A DNA stretch of 64,000 nt from Siphonodentalium dalli (GCA_032622095.1 CP136068.1:159483465-159547464); one strand, 5' to 3'. Shown: positions 11,207-21,010, counted from the first letter of the stretch. Notes: generated from the letters alone by a model not told the origin. Numbers and translations are program-made.

Positions 11207-11518
11207 TCGTTGTTGTCAGCATCGGCGATTGCCAGATAAATCCTTGTCGTACCCGGGTATTTTTTCATACGATTTACAAACTCGGCTAGATTAAAATCAG
11301 TCGCGCTGATTTCTTGATCTTCAGTGTCCAGGAGACCCCTCTTCGCTGTATTCACGTCTACATGTTGCAATTACGTCATCGTATGTGGCAGTTGCACTTA
11401 TACATAATTTCCTAAGCTTAGTGGGTTCTCCAGGCTGCGTCTTCTGCAAGACCCACTTCCCGCCCTTCTTCCTCTTGACCCCAAACTGTACCACAAATTC
11501 CTTTCTTCTTATTTTGGC
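11207..11518 (-). CDS. zinc-ribbon gene exon 3, one frame break
   Basis: Opens after ttttaacag at phase 0 and ends at ga|gtgagt. Encodes KEFVVQFGVKRKKGGKWVLQ and LRKLCISATATYDDVIATC, then, after a one-base shift at the 11336-11339 C run (G on the coding strand), EISATDFNLAEFVNRMKKY. The length of 312 needs one base fewer to keep phase 2 at the donor, in agreement with a single extra base. Confidence 0.7.
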
Positions 11519-11584
11519 CTGTTAAAATGAAACAAATTATTTAATTAAAGCCCCAATTAATTTACTGATGCTCAGATAACATTT

Positions 11585-11935
11585 TACACAACATATTCCA
11601 AATTATGTACCAGTTGGAAGAGAGACCAAAATACATCTATTCCAACATAATACGGAACAGCTGTGGCCCATGGGAGTGTCCACCAAGTTATAGAGACTCT
11701 CAGATTCCTTCCAGGACTTCCCCCGTTGTCAACCCAGAATGCATCATAATTCAAACTAGGAGATAGAATTACTCCCTCCCATTGAGAATAACAGCCTTTA
11801 CAGTAAAGCCCGGATCAAAATTGAGCACAGAACACACGTCGGTACATCGACAAAACAAAACATGTTGCCAGTTTATACGATAAGTTGATAATACTATGTT
11901 TTGGAGCTTCCTTTTTAAAATGGTATACAATGTGG
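11585..11935 (-). repeat. ~350-bp duplicated segment, copy B
   Basis: Partner of 9020-9360, in the same orientation, here inside intron 2 of the zinc-ribbon gene. On the minus strand the downstream part reads WVDNGGSPGRNLRVSITWW, which looks protein-like, but frame breaks interrupt it. Whether it is an exon remnant or a noncoding repeat is undecided. Confidence 0.55.
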
Positions 11936-12207
11936 AATATGTGATCCTGAGATTCGAAAATTAAGTGGGCCTTTAATGATATATTTTAGCAATCTGTTGT
12001 GACCTATATATATTATCGGCTTATTACCCGTCTACCCACACAACCCCAAGGCCGAACACATCCCTATGTGCATTTGTCATTCTTCGTTATCGCTTGAAAT
12101 TTAGAAAACAAATGTTGAAAAACATTTTTCAGACCTCTGAGGCTGGGAAATTAAAATAGAGCATACACTAATACCCATTCGCCTGTGCGTATGGTGTGAC
12201 AACTTAC

Positions 12208-12323
12208 TTGTGACCCTTCTGATGTCAGGGAAGATGCACCGGGTCTGTCGCCTCTTATCTTTAGCAAGCGGGCTTGCCTCACCTTTTCCAGTTTCTCTAA
12301 CAGAATGTCTTTTCTGTTTGGCA
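12208..12323 (-). CDS. zinc-ribbon gene exon 2
   Basis: 116 bases, open throughout, acceptor aatatctgttccag and donor gtaagt. Encodes PNRKDILLEKLEKVRQARLL then GDRPGASSLTSEGSQ. The first two bases complete an ATG codon with the final base of exon 1, so an alternative promoter could also use this methionine only if spliced that way. Confidence 0.7.
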
Positions 12324-12356
12324 CTGGAACAGATATTGAAAGTGATTGTTAGACTT

Positions 12357-14040
12357 TGGGTTCAATATTTTAATGGCCAACCTTAGAAAATATTTATGGG
12401 CCCATACCTTTGATTCTTGGCATATAATATGAATGTTGAGGTATATCTGGACCCTCCTGCGTTGGTACATGACACAGGTATAGCTGACTTAGGTTTTTTC
12501 TGCACGGGCTCCAATTTGGGGTCCAATATTTTAAGGGCCAACCTTAAAAAATATTTATGGGCCCATACCTTTGATTCTTGGCATATAATATGAATGTTGA
12601 GGTATATCTGGACCCTCCTGCGTTGGTACATGACACAGGTATAGCTGACATAGGTTTTTTTCTGCACCGGCTCCAATTTGGGGTTGAATATTTTAAGGGT
12701 CAACCTTAAAAAATATTTATGGGACCATACCTTTGAATTCTTAGCATATAATATGAATGAAAACATTTGAATCAGCTGGCTTAGATTTTAATCTTCAGAC
12801 AATAAAAACTCAATATTTTAAGGGCCAACCTTAGAAAATGTTTATGTAATATGAATGTTGAGGTATATCTGGACCCTCCTGCGTTGGCACATGACACAGG
12901 TATAGCTGACTTAGGTTTTTTCTGCACGGGCTCCAATTTGGGGTTCAATATTTTAAGGGCCAACCCTAACAAATATTTATGGGCCCATACCTTTGATTCT
13001 TGGCATATAATATGAATGTTGAGGTATATATGGACCATCTTGCGTTGGTACATGACACAGGTATAGCTGACTTAGGTTTTTTCTGCACGGACTCCAATTT
13101 GGGGTCCAATGTTTTAAGGGCCAACCTTAAAAAATATTTATGGGCCCATACATTTGATTCTTGGCATATAATATGAATGTTGAGGTATATCTGGACCCTC
13201 CTGCGTTGGGACATGACACAGGTATAGCTGAATTAGGTTTTTTTCTGCACGGGCTCGAATTTGGGGTTGAATATTTTAAGGGCCAACCTTACAAAATATT
13301 TATGGGCCCATAACTTTGAATTATTGGAGTATAATATGAATGTTGGGGTATATCTGGACCCTCCTGCATTGGGACATGACACAGGTATAGCTGACTTAGG
13401 TCTTTTCAGCACGGGCTCCAATTTGGGGTTAAAAAATTTAAGGGCCAACCTTAACAAATATTTATGGGCCCATACCTTTGATTCTTGGCATATAATATGA
13501 ATGTTGAGGTATATCTGGACCCTCCTGCGTTGGGACATGACACATGTATAGCTGACTTAGGTCTTTTCTGCACGGGCTCCAATTTGGGGTTCAATATTTT
13601 AATGGCCAACCTTAGAAAATGTTTATGGGCCCATAACTTTGAATTATTGGAGTATACTATGAATGTTGGGGTACATCTGGACCCTCCTGCGTTGGAACAT
13701 GACACAGATATAGCTGACTTAGGTTTTTTCTGCACGGGCTCCAATTTGGGGTTCAATATTTTAAGGGCCAACCTTAGAAAATGTTTATGGGCCCATAACT
13801 TTGAATTATTGGAGTATAATATGCATGTTGGGGTATATCTGGACCCTCCTGCGTTGGGACATGACACAGATATAGCTGACTTAGGTTTTTTCTGCACGGG
13901 CTCCAATTTGGGGTTCAATATTTTAAGGGCCAACCTTAAAACATATTTATGGGCCCATACCTTTGAATTCTTAGCATATAATATGAATGAAAACATTTGA
14001 ATCAGCTGGCTTAGATTTTAATCTTCAGACAATAAAAACT
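12357..14040. repeat. 162-bp satellite array, ~10 copies
   Basis: The landmark tttggggttcaatatttt recurs every 161-162 bp (near 12360, 12521, 12683, 12943, 13104, 13266, 13428, 13589, 13751, 13913), with one 260-bp interval. The terminal segment from ttcttagcatataatatgaatg to cagacaataaaaactc appears at both 12730-12811 and 13965-14041, suggesting duplication of a whole block. Because 162 is 54 codons, long open frames arise on both strands; they are not genes. The array sits in intron 1 of the zinc-ribbon gene. Confidence 0.9.
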
Positions 14041-14230
14041 CCCAAGAAAAAACGGAAAACAAAATAGCATACTTTAAATCTGTACTTTTCCGAGCAATGC
14101 TAATTTACGAGGAGCAACTCTATTAACCATTCTGAGATTTTGTTTTATTTTCTCAGAGGACAGGCCGTAAATTGATTAATACTACATGCTTATTGTGACC
14201 GAAAACTTATTAGCATGTGACCTGTGAGTC
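13995..14230 (-). repeat. subterminal inverted repeat, right copy
   Basis: Reverse-complement partner of 2190-2440; see that entry for shared landmarks. Its inner end merges with the tail of the 162-bp satellite (cagacaataaaaactc matches gttgttattgtctg at 2411-2424). Confidence 0.55.
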
Positions 14231-14675
14231 TAGCACCCCACCCACAATTCCACGGGAAAATCAATGGAGTGAGAGTGTTATGGTCGGACCCTCGGATGGT
14301 CCTTACAAAGGTTTAACAAGCCGCGGCTGATTTATTGGAGGTTGGTCAAGATAACGTGAATGGATGCACAGAGAAGATGCTAGATTAGATAGTGATTTCA
14401 AGATAAGATATATTTATTGACATAAAACACCATAGTGATAGGTAGATGTCACAAACACAAAGAACATAGTGGTATGCGAAACAGAAATAACAGTATCAAG
14501 TAATAATATTCAAAAGTTCGGCGTATATATATGTAACTATGGCATAAAAAACAATATATGTACACTGTAGTAGCACAATTGTATAATTAGGGGTCAGTAA
14601 TAGTGTTCTATAACATCGTAGTTTAGTTATGGGCATGTGATATTGTTTTGTTACATATATATATAATACTAGCCT

Positions 14676-15377
14676 TTATACGAGTGCCAGTCTCCTCATT
14701 TCAAAGAATGATAAAATTGCCTTACTTAAGATATTTGCGATATCGGATTTATCCGCTTTTAGTAGGAATGAGAATTTTTCCTGATTAGTCATTGCTATAA
14801 AATTGTGATTAGTGCATGCTATTTTATTGTATAATTGCGTTCTTTCTAGTGCGTAAAGTTGACATTCGGTGAGGAAATGAAATTCACTTTCGATTTGGTT
14901 TAAGTTGCATTGTGTACAACGTCTGTCTTCGAGTGAAACTATTGGCCTTTGATGTCGGCCCTTTTCTATTTGTAATGAATGGTTACTTATTCTTAGACGT
15001 GTTAATACTTCTCGTTGTTGGGGTCGACTAATTTCTGTGAGATATGATTCTAGAATAAACGAGGATTTCACTGTGCGATATGTACGTAATTTGTTGCCAT
15101 TTATTGATGTCGAGTCATCAAATATATCACGCAAAAACTTGTCTCTGTGTAATGCCTTAAGTGTATTTTCGGTGGCGGACACGCTACTTTGATTTGGTGT
15201 AACCATATTTCCAACAAGTTTTATAGTTAGGCTGTGTGGTGACTTGAACGTTGAGCCATGGTCCCGCGAGAATGTTGAAGATGCTTTCAATAGTGGGTTG
15301 ATATCTTTGGCTTGGAGTCGTAAATGGTACTTGAGACAACGAGTATATGCTTCAATATATGCGGGATATTCACCCAA
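14676..15377 (-). pseudogene. LINE C-terminal region with zinc knuckle
   Basis: Third frame, 233 codons. The C-terminal motif CTQCNLNQIESEFHFLTEC is the CCHC knuckle found at the end of many LINE reverse transcriptases. It stops at 14676 after MRRLALV. Confidence 0.88.
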
Positions 15378-15766
15378 CTCAGCCCTAACAGCATGATTTG
15401 AACTTTTTTTCCGACAGATAATATCATTTTGCAGAATTTTAGATGAACTTGTTCACATGGGGTCGTGTCAGTGATATTTAGGTCAGGCGCCCATATCTCA
15501 CACCCATAGAGGAGTATGGGTTTGATGATCGCATGGAAGAGATGCAGATATATATTTATCGGAAGCGGGTGTTTAGTATGTATTTGTGCTCGAATACAAT
15601 GGAGGGATTTGAGAGCTTTGTTTTTTAGTTCCTCCTGTGCAAGACGCCAAGTACCATTACGGTGTATTGTTAGGCCAAGGTAGCAATATTCGTCGCATAT
15701 GTTCAAAAGTTCTGACCCCATATGGAAAAGCGGGGTGGTTGGTGCTTTGCGTTTAGGTATTATCAT
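15287..15766 (-). pseudogene. LINE RT thumb region, second frame
   Basis: Continues the RT from MIIPKRK, includes YLGLTIHRNGTW and ILLYGCEIWAPD, motifs typical of the segment after the FADD box in non-LTR elements. It shifts out of frame at an A7 run (complement near 15408-15414), where one base appears to be lost. Confidence 0.88.
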
Positions 15767-15770
15767 TATT

Positions 15771-16982
15771 TTAGTTGTTTTGTTTATTTACTGCCAATTT
15801 GTTGCGCGAAGAAAAAACATGTAATTTATCGAGACATGCCTGCAAACCTTTAGGTGAGCGGGAGCATAACATTAGATCGTCTGCGAATAAGAGATGATTT
15901 ATTTCAGTGTTATTAATGATAGCCGGGTCACACTCTGGTGTGAAATAGCTGCCTATATCATCGATAAATATCTTGAACAATGTGGGCGATATTACATACC
16001 ATTGCCTTACCCCAGTTACTGAAGTTTTAGGTGGGCTAATGCCTTCTTTTGTTTTTATAAGATAGTCACTACGTGTATACATCGATTTTAACAAATTTAG
16101 CGGATTCCCGCTAATTCCCTTTTCTTGTATTTTTTGGAAAAGCTTATCTCTGTCTACCGAGTCGAATGCCTTTTTAAAATCCACGAAGGCTAAGTATAAT
16201 GGTTTGTTTCTATTCCTAAAGTCTTCAATTACAGTCCGTAGTATGTGAATGCAGTCTATTGTGCTATGGTTTTTTCGGAAACCGAATTGGTGGTCACTTA
16301 TAAGTTTGTTGGCTTCCAGGTATTCGTCAATGCGCGAATTTATTATTTTATTAAATAATTTTCCGATGTTGTTACTCACAGCTATCGCACGATAATTGTT
16401 GGGATCGCAGCGATCTCCCTTCTTGTGGATGAGCGTTAATATGGATTTGCTCCAGTTGACTGGATATTCCTTCGAATTAAGTATATGGTTGAACAGTTTG
16501 AGGATTTCGTCCATCATATGTGGAATTATTAATTTAAGTAATTCGTTCGATATGTTGTCTTCGCCGACTGATTTATTTCTTTTCAGCGCGCGTAAGGCAG
16601 TACGAACCTCCTCTGCAGTTATGCTAACGTTATTGAAAGGTTGATTGACTTTTAATTGGGGATTCACTTTTCGGGTAGGGGATATTTGTTCACCTGTAGA
16701 TATGTTGTCCCCATAGAGGTTATTAAAGAAATCCACAGCAGTATCAGGGTCTAATGTGTTGTTTTCGTTGTGCGTTTGTTTGTTATTAAACGATTTCAGT
16801 GTTGACCAGTACTCTTTTGGGCTAATGGATTTAATTTCTTGTAGCTTGTTAGTTAGATCACTATAGTATATACGGCGCTTATAATTGAAAATTTTTTTAT
16901 ATTTCTTTTTCGCTACAAAGAAGTCATGTAAAATGTTTTTGTCAAATGGAAATTTCCGTAGTTTTTGTGCCCGAACTTGCAT
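15771..16982 (-). pseudogene. LINE reverse transcriptase domain
   Basis: 403 codons. Conserved RT blocks in order: NKSVGEDNISNELLK, ILTLIHKKGD, NYRAIAVSNNIGKL, FGFRKNHSTID, AFVDFKKAFDSVDRD (first catalytic Asp), GVRQWYVISPTLFKIFI and HLLFADDLMLCS (catalytic FADD). The Gly-Cys usual after GVRQ is replaced by WY, a likely mutation. The frame stops after NKLAVN because one base is lost near 15771; the reading continues in the next frame. Confidence 0.92.
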
Positions 16983-16999
16983 CCGTCATTCTGGTATAA

Positions 17000-17167
17000 A
17001 TACGAAATTACAACACAACAGCGCTCACTCGTGCTGATGCTTTCAATGCAAACATGATTCGTGAATCATCTGGTCCTGTGGGGATTATCTCAAATAGAAA
17101 TACCCCCCAAGGCCAATGGCAATCTAATAAGTATAATAATAGGGAAATGAGATTTGAAGATCAATAA
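17000..17167 (+). pseudogene. unassigned plus-strand coding-like fragment
   Basis: Open for 55 codons up to a stop at 17165. The reading RADAFNANMIRESSGPVG then SNRNTPQGQWQSNKYNNR looks protein-like in composition. It begins right at the edge of the truncated LINE and lies antisense in intron 1 of the zinc-ribbon gene. It may be a remnant cut by the LINE insertion, or chance. No family recognised. Confidence 0.3.
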
Positions 17168-17398
17168 ATTAAGCCTTATATTGAGTTATAAATATTAATT
17201 TAAGGTTAAATTGTACACTTGTATTAAGTTGTAAACAAGTTGGAACCATTAAATTTAATATAATAATATTTATTATTATTAATAATTTAATAATAATTAT
17301 ACCTAGTAGTAGTAATATTCAATTTTGAATTTACTCTAATTGACTCAATGACTGACTGTCATTGTCATTCACGTTTTTGTTAATGTTCTAATATTTAC

Positions 17399-17681
17399 TA
17401 GATGGTTGTACAGCCACTGGAACATCCGTGGCTGAACTACTATAACTACTTGAACTTGAAGTTGTTGTGGACGAACTGCTAGCGTTATTAGTACTAGTAC
17501 TCCTAGTATTCCTACTACTAGTAGTAGTGGCAACAAGCGAGGTTCCACAATTTGCACATACTTTAAATGTGGACTCCACATCGTGCTCGCATTGTGGACA
17601 TTTACGGATCACAGCTTCGCTGCACTGTGAGCAGAACTTAAACCAGTCCTTCAGCTCTGCACTGCAACATAAACAGATCAT
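17399..17681 (-). CDS. zinc-ribbon gene exon 1
   Basis: The ATG at 17681 gives MICLCC. Cys pairs at 3/6, 17/20, 28/31 and 42/45 form two zinc ribbons of the DZR type. They are followed by about 40 residues almost entirely Ser, Thr, Asn and Ala, then DVPVAVQPS. The donor a|gtaaat at 17398 gives phase 1. Without splicing the frame would end four codons later (SKY stop). CCAAT sequences lie upstream in the TIR and at about 17756. Confidence 0.75.
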
Positions 17682-17778
17682 TTGGATGTGGCGCCCTTGA
17701 AAAATTTCAAAACAATATCAGTTATAAGTATTTGTTAGCTTGTGTCATTGTATTTGATTGGTTAAAATTAGCGTCCAT

Positions 17779-17858
17779 GTGACGTTGATTTTGATTGGTT
17801 AGTATTACAATTAGCAACTAGCAACTAGCAAATAGCTTGTCCCCTTCGGCTTTCCATA
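17779..17858 (-). repeat. right terminal inverted repeat of the large transposon
   Basis: Reverse complement of 1673-1758. Reads gtgacgttgattttgattgg inward to outward and ends gtccccttcggctttccata. The flanking CTATTC at 17859-17864 matches the left flank. Confidence 0.85.
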
Positions 17859-17864
17859 CTATTC
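17859..17864. other. right target-site duplication CTATTC
   Basis: Same six bases as 1667-1672, directly outside the right TIR. Confidence 0.75.
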
Positions 17865-18295
17865 TGTATATTAACTTATTGGGTCTTACGTGTCTTGAGA
17901 TGTCTAAATATTTTTTGATGGACAGATCGCGCAAGCGCAAGGGACCCCCGCCAATCTTCTCTGTTGTGATTCCAATTGTTGGCTTATTAAATATGCACAT
18001 ATGCTTAAGATACAGTCGCGCGCGAAGCGCTCTCCCGTAGGTCGGGTTTGGGATCCCAGTTAATGAAAATATCATTGAAATAATCAGTTTCCCCCAATAA
18101 ACATCCATATATTCAATATACATGTTTTTGGAGCCGAATTAGGTAGTCCATATTGGACGCCATCATGGATTTTTGTTTTTTTAATTTTCACACATATTTA
18201 TTAGTTATGTGGATGGAGTTCTCATTAAACATCACACCTTTATATTGGTTATGTGGATTTAGTTATCATTACACCTCACATCCTTATATTGGTTA

Positions 18296-18424
18296 CAGTA
18301 ATACCCAAAGTAATTTACCACTTAACCACAGCAGAATTATGGGTAATTTTTCAGCATTTAAAATCCTGACAAATTACCTATAATTCTGCTGTGGTTAAGT
18401 GGTCAATTACTTTGGACATTATTG
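18296..18424. mobile_element. palindromic Tc1/mariner-like MITE, copy 1
   Basis: 129 bp, nearly a complete palindrome: cagtaatacccaaagtaatt at the left, aattactttggacattattg at the right, with ccacttaaccacagcagaat arms folding on a short aaatcctg centre. Flanked by TA (18294-18295 and 18425-18426), the duplication used by Tc1/mariner elements. Confidence 0.75.
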
Positions 18425-18465
18425 TATGTGGATTGAGTTATCATTAAACCTCACATCCTTATATG

Positions 18466-18587
18466 GGCTAAAGTAATTGACCCCTTAACCACAGCAGAAT
18501 AATGGGTAATTTTTCAGGATTTAAAATCCTGAAAAATTCCCCATAATTCTGCTGTGGTAAAGCGGTCAATTACTTTGGACACTACTG
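18466..18587. mobile_element. palindromic Tc1/mariner-like MITE, copy 2
   Basis: Same family as 18296-18424 and 55386-55600. The arms ccttaaccacagcagaat and attctgctgtggt are kept, and the centre is caggatttaaaatcctg. The left terminus is eroded to ctaaagtaatt. Confidence 0.7.
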
Positions 18588-18859
18588 TATGTAGATGGAG
18601 TTAAACCTCACATCAGTGTGTTGGGGAATTTGGACCTTGACTTGGGAGATTTGGGTTTTAACGCAACAAATGCAAGTACACAAATTTCTTATGTAGCCAG
18701 AGTTTTTCTTGGATAAGATGAGTTTGATGCCTGCTTACATTTCAAAATGTTGTCAGTTTTGTATTGTCTGCAGCGGTACTCGGCACGTTGAAGCAAAAGT
18801 TACAAGAGATAAAATGTGTACGTAATGAGACTATAATAAAAATGAAAACATTAATTGAG

Positions 18860-19690
18860 GGAGGGGTGGGCGATACAGGGAACTAAGGGTTGAACCGATA
18901 TAAATTTGTAGAGCGATAACAACCAATGTTGACATATTATGCATCTCAACTCTACTGTTGCAACATGGATATAAAATAGGGGGGTGTCAGAATCTTAGTC
19001 ATCTATATATATTGCCATAATAGTCATTTATGGACTTCTATAGTGGTACAATGCAAATTAGAATCAAATGATAAAAATATGTATGTAACACAACTATACC
19101 GATGAAAATAAAAATAATAATTTAGGCCGGGATAAGATTTTGGGTTGCTTATATGGACACGGAGAAAAAGGGGTTCGTACCGATGAATTGACATAACTTA
19201 GTGGAGCGATGTTGCCATGTAATGCATCGCGACTGTACTAAAGCAGCAATGATATAAAATTGGGTGGGGGAGGTATGAAATTATCTCCACCTCTATACAT
19301 GTAGATGGCACCAGGATTATATAGAAAGGAATAGCAATTGATATACGTATATGGTATACTATAGTAATACCATAGATATATAAGTACAAGTATCACGTGA
19401 TAATATATTACGTAACGTGACTATAGCAATGAACAAAATAAATAAATTGGACCGGGGTTAGAGGTTGGGTTGGTTATATGTGGATAATTGGATATGGAAT
19501 TCATACCGATGGAACGATAAAAATTAGTGGAGCGATAAAGACCAATGTTGACACTTAGTCAGGCTACGCGGGGGAAATAGGGGTTGATACCGAAATAAAT
19601 TTGTCGGGTGATAATGACCAATGTTGACGTATAAAGTAACGCGACTGTACTGTCGCACAATTATCAGGTAGAACCGGTCAAATATGGACT
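18860..19690. repeat. degenerate tandem repeat, ~300-bp units
   Basis: Three diverged units share accgatataaatttgt/accgatgaa, gtggagcgat, accaatgttgaca, catcgcgactgtact and atataaaattgggt in the same order. No coding potential. Confidence 0.5.
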
Positions 19691-19699
19691 CTGGTGCCC

Positions 19700-20735
19700 A
19701 ATATGGAACAGCTCAGAAAACATTCGCAGGGCCCTAAAATTTATTTAACATCGGATCAAAATTTTAATCTGAGGCTTGGTGGGTCTGTGTGTAATACTTA
19801 TATATTCTTAAAATGACAGAGTCCACCGCGTAAATATGTTTTAGATGGAAGAAATTTTTTTCCGATAATAAATTTACAGCGTGTACGGGTAATCGAGTAC
19901 GACTTTTGTCAATAGCCGTTTTGGTCAAACTAAACCTTTTTCGACCGGGACAGCTGATCCGAATAATAGCTAAGATGTATTTAGATAGAACTGTCAAAAG
20001 AATTTGACCGATTAGGGTGCATTTTAAGAGAATCGAGTGGAGAAATCTGGGTGACATTTTCATAAAACACGCCAATTCGGCCATCCCCTGATCACTGTAT
20101 TTGCAGACAAGCGCTAATTAATATTCATGTCAAGAAATGCAGGCGTCAAACTCATCTTTTTGGAAGGTAAATGATATATATATACATATCAAAACCATCC
20201 TTCCAAAACACCTTCCAAGATATCCAAGAAAGTTTGAATAGAGTAGGACGCAAAAACAGTCGAGAATATTATCATGTTCCAGGCGCAACTCTTACCATAA
20301 TTCCTGAAAATAAAAGATGGCGGTTACTACAACGGGAACAGGCATCGCACTCCAATTAAAATTACCCATAATTCACTTCACTACACCAGGGGCTCCCAAT
20401 GGGTTATACATTATTTTCAGGCTATCAGATTATTTATATTTTCAACAACATATTATTACACCGGTGACTTTAAGTTTACAATTTCAGCCTGTCCTCACTC
20501 GATACTCGATACGATTGAGTCATATTTTCAAAAACATATTATACACCGGTGGCGTTATCTTTACAATTTCAGCATCTACGTGATTCTATCGGTACAATTG
20601 AGTAAGGTACACAAAATAATTCTCACACAATGCCTTCGCCCAGTCGACCACAGTATATCAAAATCTGTAAAACAACTTACACCACCTTGTGGCGTAACAA
20701 TAACACGAGTTGTATCAATCGATATGCTAGTACGT
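19700..20735. other. interval without a supported gene
   Basis: Contains minor open frames (up to 106 codons on the minus strand at 19764-20084) lacking motifs or splice context, and two short diverged copies of a ttattacaccggtg..ttacaatttcag stretch near 20452-20490 and 20538-20575. Confidence 0.4.
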
Positions 20736-20739
20736 ACAA

Positions 20740-21010
20740 TCGGTAAGGATTTAAGGGCACCTCGTATATTGATGGGGACCGAGTTGTTCAGTTGGTAAGA
20801 TGCATGCCATTCAATTACATAGTAGGTACAGTCGGCAATGATTTCACAGAACCTCGTATATTGGTGGTAATCAGGTGGCTCAGCTGGTAAGCTGCATGCC
20901 ATTCGATTCTATAGTAGGTACAGTCGGTAATTATTTCACAGAACCTCGTATATTGGTGGTAACCAGGTGTCTCAGCTGGTAAGCTGCATGCCAATCGATT
21001 ATATAGAACA
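20740..21010. repeat. 92-bp tandem repeat, 3 copies
   Basis: gcatgcca recurs at 20802, 20894 and 20986. Each unit contains ctcagctggtaagctgcatg, gtaggtacagtcgg and cagaacctcgtatattg. The ctcagctggtaagc part resembles a tRNA A box, but no B box or cloverleaf was found. Confidence 0.75.

Larger units (their letters stand above)
14400..16985 (-). mobile_element. 5'-truncated non-LTR retrotransposon (LINE)
   Basis: Minus-strand reverse-transcriptase coding sequence broken into three frames, followed by about 270 bp of 3' region containing AATAAA (complement near 14411-14416). No endonuclease or ORF1 is present, so the 5' end is missing. It lies in intron 1 of the zinc-ribbon gene in the same orientation. 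Edges are approximate, and no target-site duplication was found. By RT motif style it belongs to the Jockey/CR1/L2-like group (inference). Confidence 0.85.
10061..17681 (-). pseudogene. double zinc-ribbon, Ser/Thr-rich protein gene, 4 exons
   Basis: Minus-strand exons 17681-17399, 12323-12208, 11518-11207 and 10496-10061, predicted about 381 aa. Phases fit at all three junctions: phase 1 (a|gtaaat to ccag|tg), phase 0 (caa|gtaagt to acag|gcc), phase 2 (ga|gtgagt to ccag|g). Domains: two zinc ribbons at residues 3-20 and 28-45 (CxxC pairs), a Ser/Thr-rich linker to about 94, a charged helix (LLEKLEKVRQARLLK), then an unrecognised C-terminal region ending QNQERQL. A one-base excess in the C4/G4 run at 11336-11339 breaks exon 3, so this copy is either defective or contains a sequence error. 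The gene starts about 98 bases inside the right TIR and runs toward the integrase. Function unknown; DNA or RNA binding would suit the ribbons. I have not identified the family. Confidence 0.68.
1673..17858. mobile_element. 16.2-kb integrase transposon with TIRs and 6-bp TSD
   Basis: Seen: the sequence from 1673 inward (tatggaaagccgaaggggac...) matches the reverse complement of the sequence ending at 17858 for about 80-86 bp, allowing a short indel. CTATTC directly precedes 1673 (1667-1672) and directly follows 17858 (17859-17864), as expected for a 6-bp target-site duplication. A split DDE integrase gene reads inward from the left end and a split zinc-ribbon gene reads inward from the right end, converging near 7.2-10.1 kb. 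Younger insertions sit inside (MITEs, a LINE, a satellite). Known: retroviral-type integrases typically make 4-6 bp duplications. From memory, eukaryotic IS3EU elements have 6-bp duplications and termini beginning TAY, which fits. Polinton/Maverick elements share the size and 6-bp duplication, but no polymerase B, ATPase, protease or capsid gene is visible. Inference: a decayed autonomous element, since both genes carry frame breaks. Confidence 0.82.
18205..18625. repeat. reiterated tatgtggattgagttatcatt motif
   Basis: A unit of about 45 bp (tatgtgga-t-gagtt-tcatta, then cctcacatccttatatt) occurs near 18205, 18248, 18425 and 18588, interleaved with the two palindromic MITEs. The MITE plus its flank seems to have been copied as a tandem unit. 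Confidence 0.65.

Noticed and set aside
12383..14000. Open frames of 79-181 codons on both strands in the 162-bp array
   Set aside because: The period equals 54 codons, so any stop-free unit gives long frames on either strand. The peptides are simple repetitions with no independent support.
16396..16644. 82-codon plus-strand frame
   Set aside because: It is antisense to conserved reverse-transcriptase motifs of the LINE.
1673..17858. Identification of the large element as a Polinton/Maverick
   Set aside because: Size and 6-bp duplication fit, but polymerase B, packaging ATPase, protease and capsid genes are not visible, and the TIR starts TATGG rather than AG.
17818..18123. 101-codon minus-strand frame at the right edge of the large element
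   Set aside because: It crosses the TIR and target-duplication boundary, so it is a chance fusion of host flank and transposon sequence.
20802..21000. tRNA genes in the 92-bp repeats
   Set aside because: Only an A-box-like stretch is present. No B box, acceptor stem or cloverleaf could be paired.
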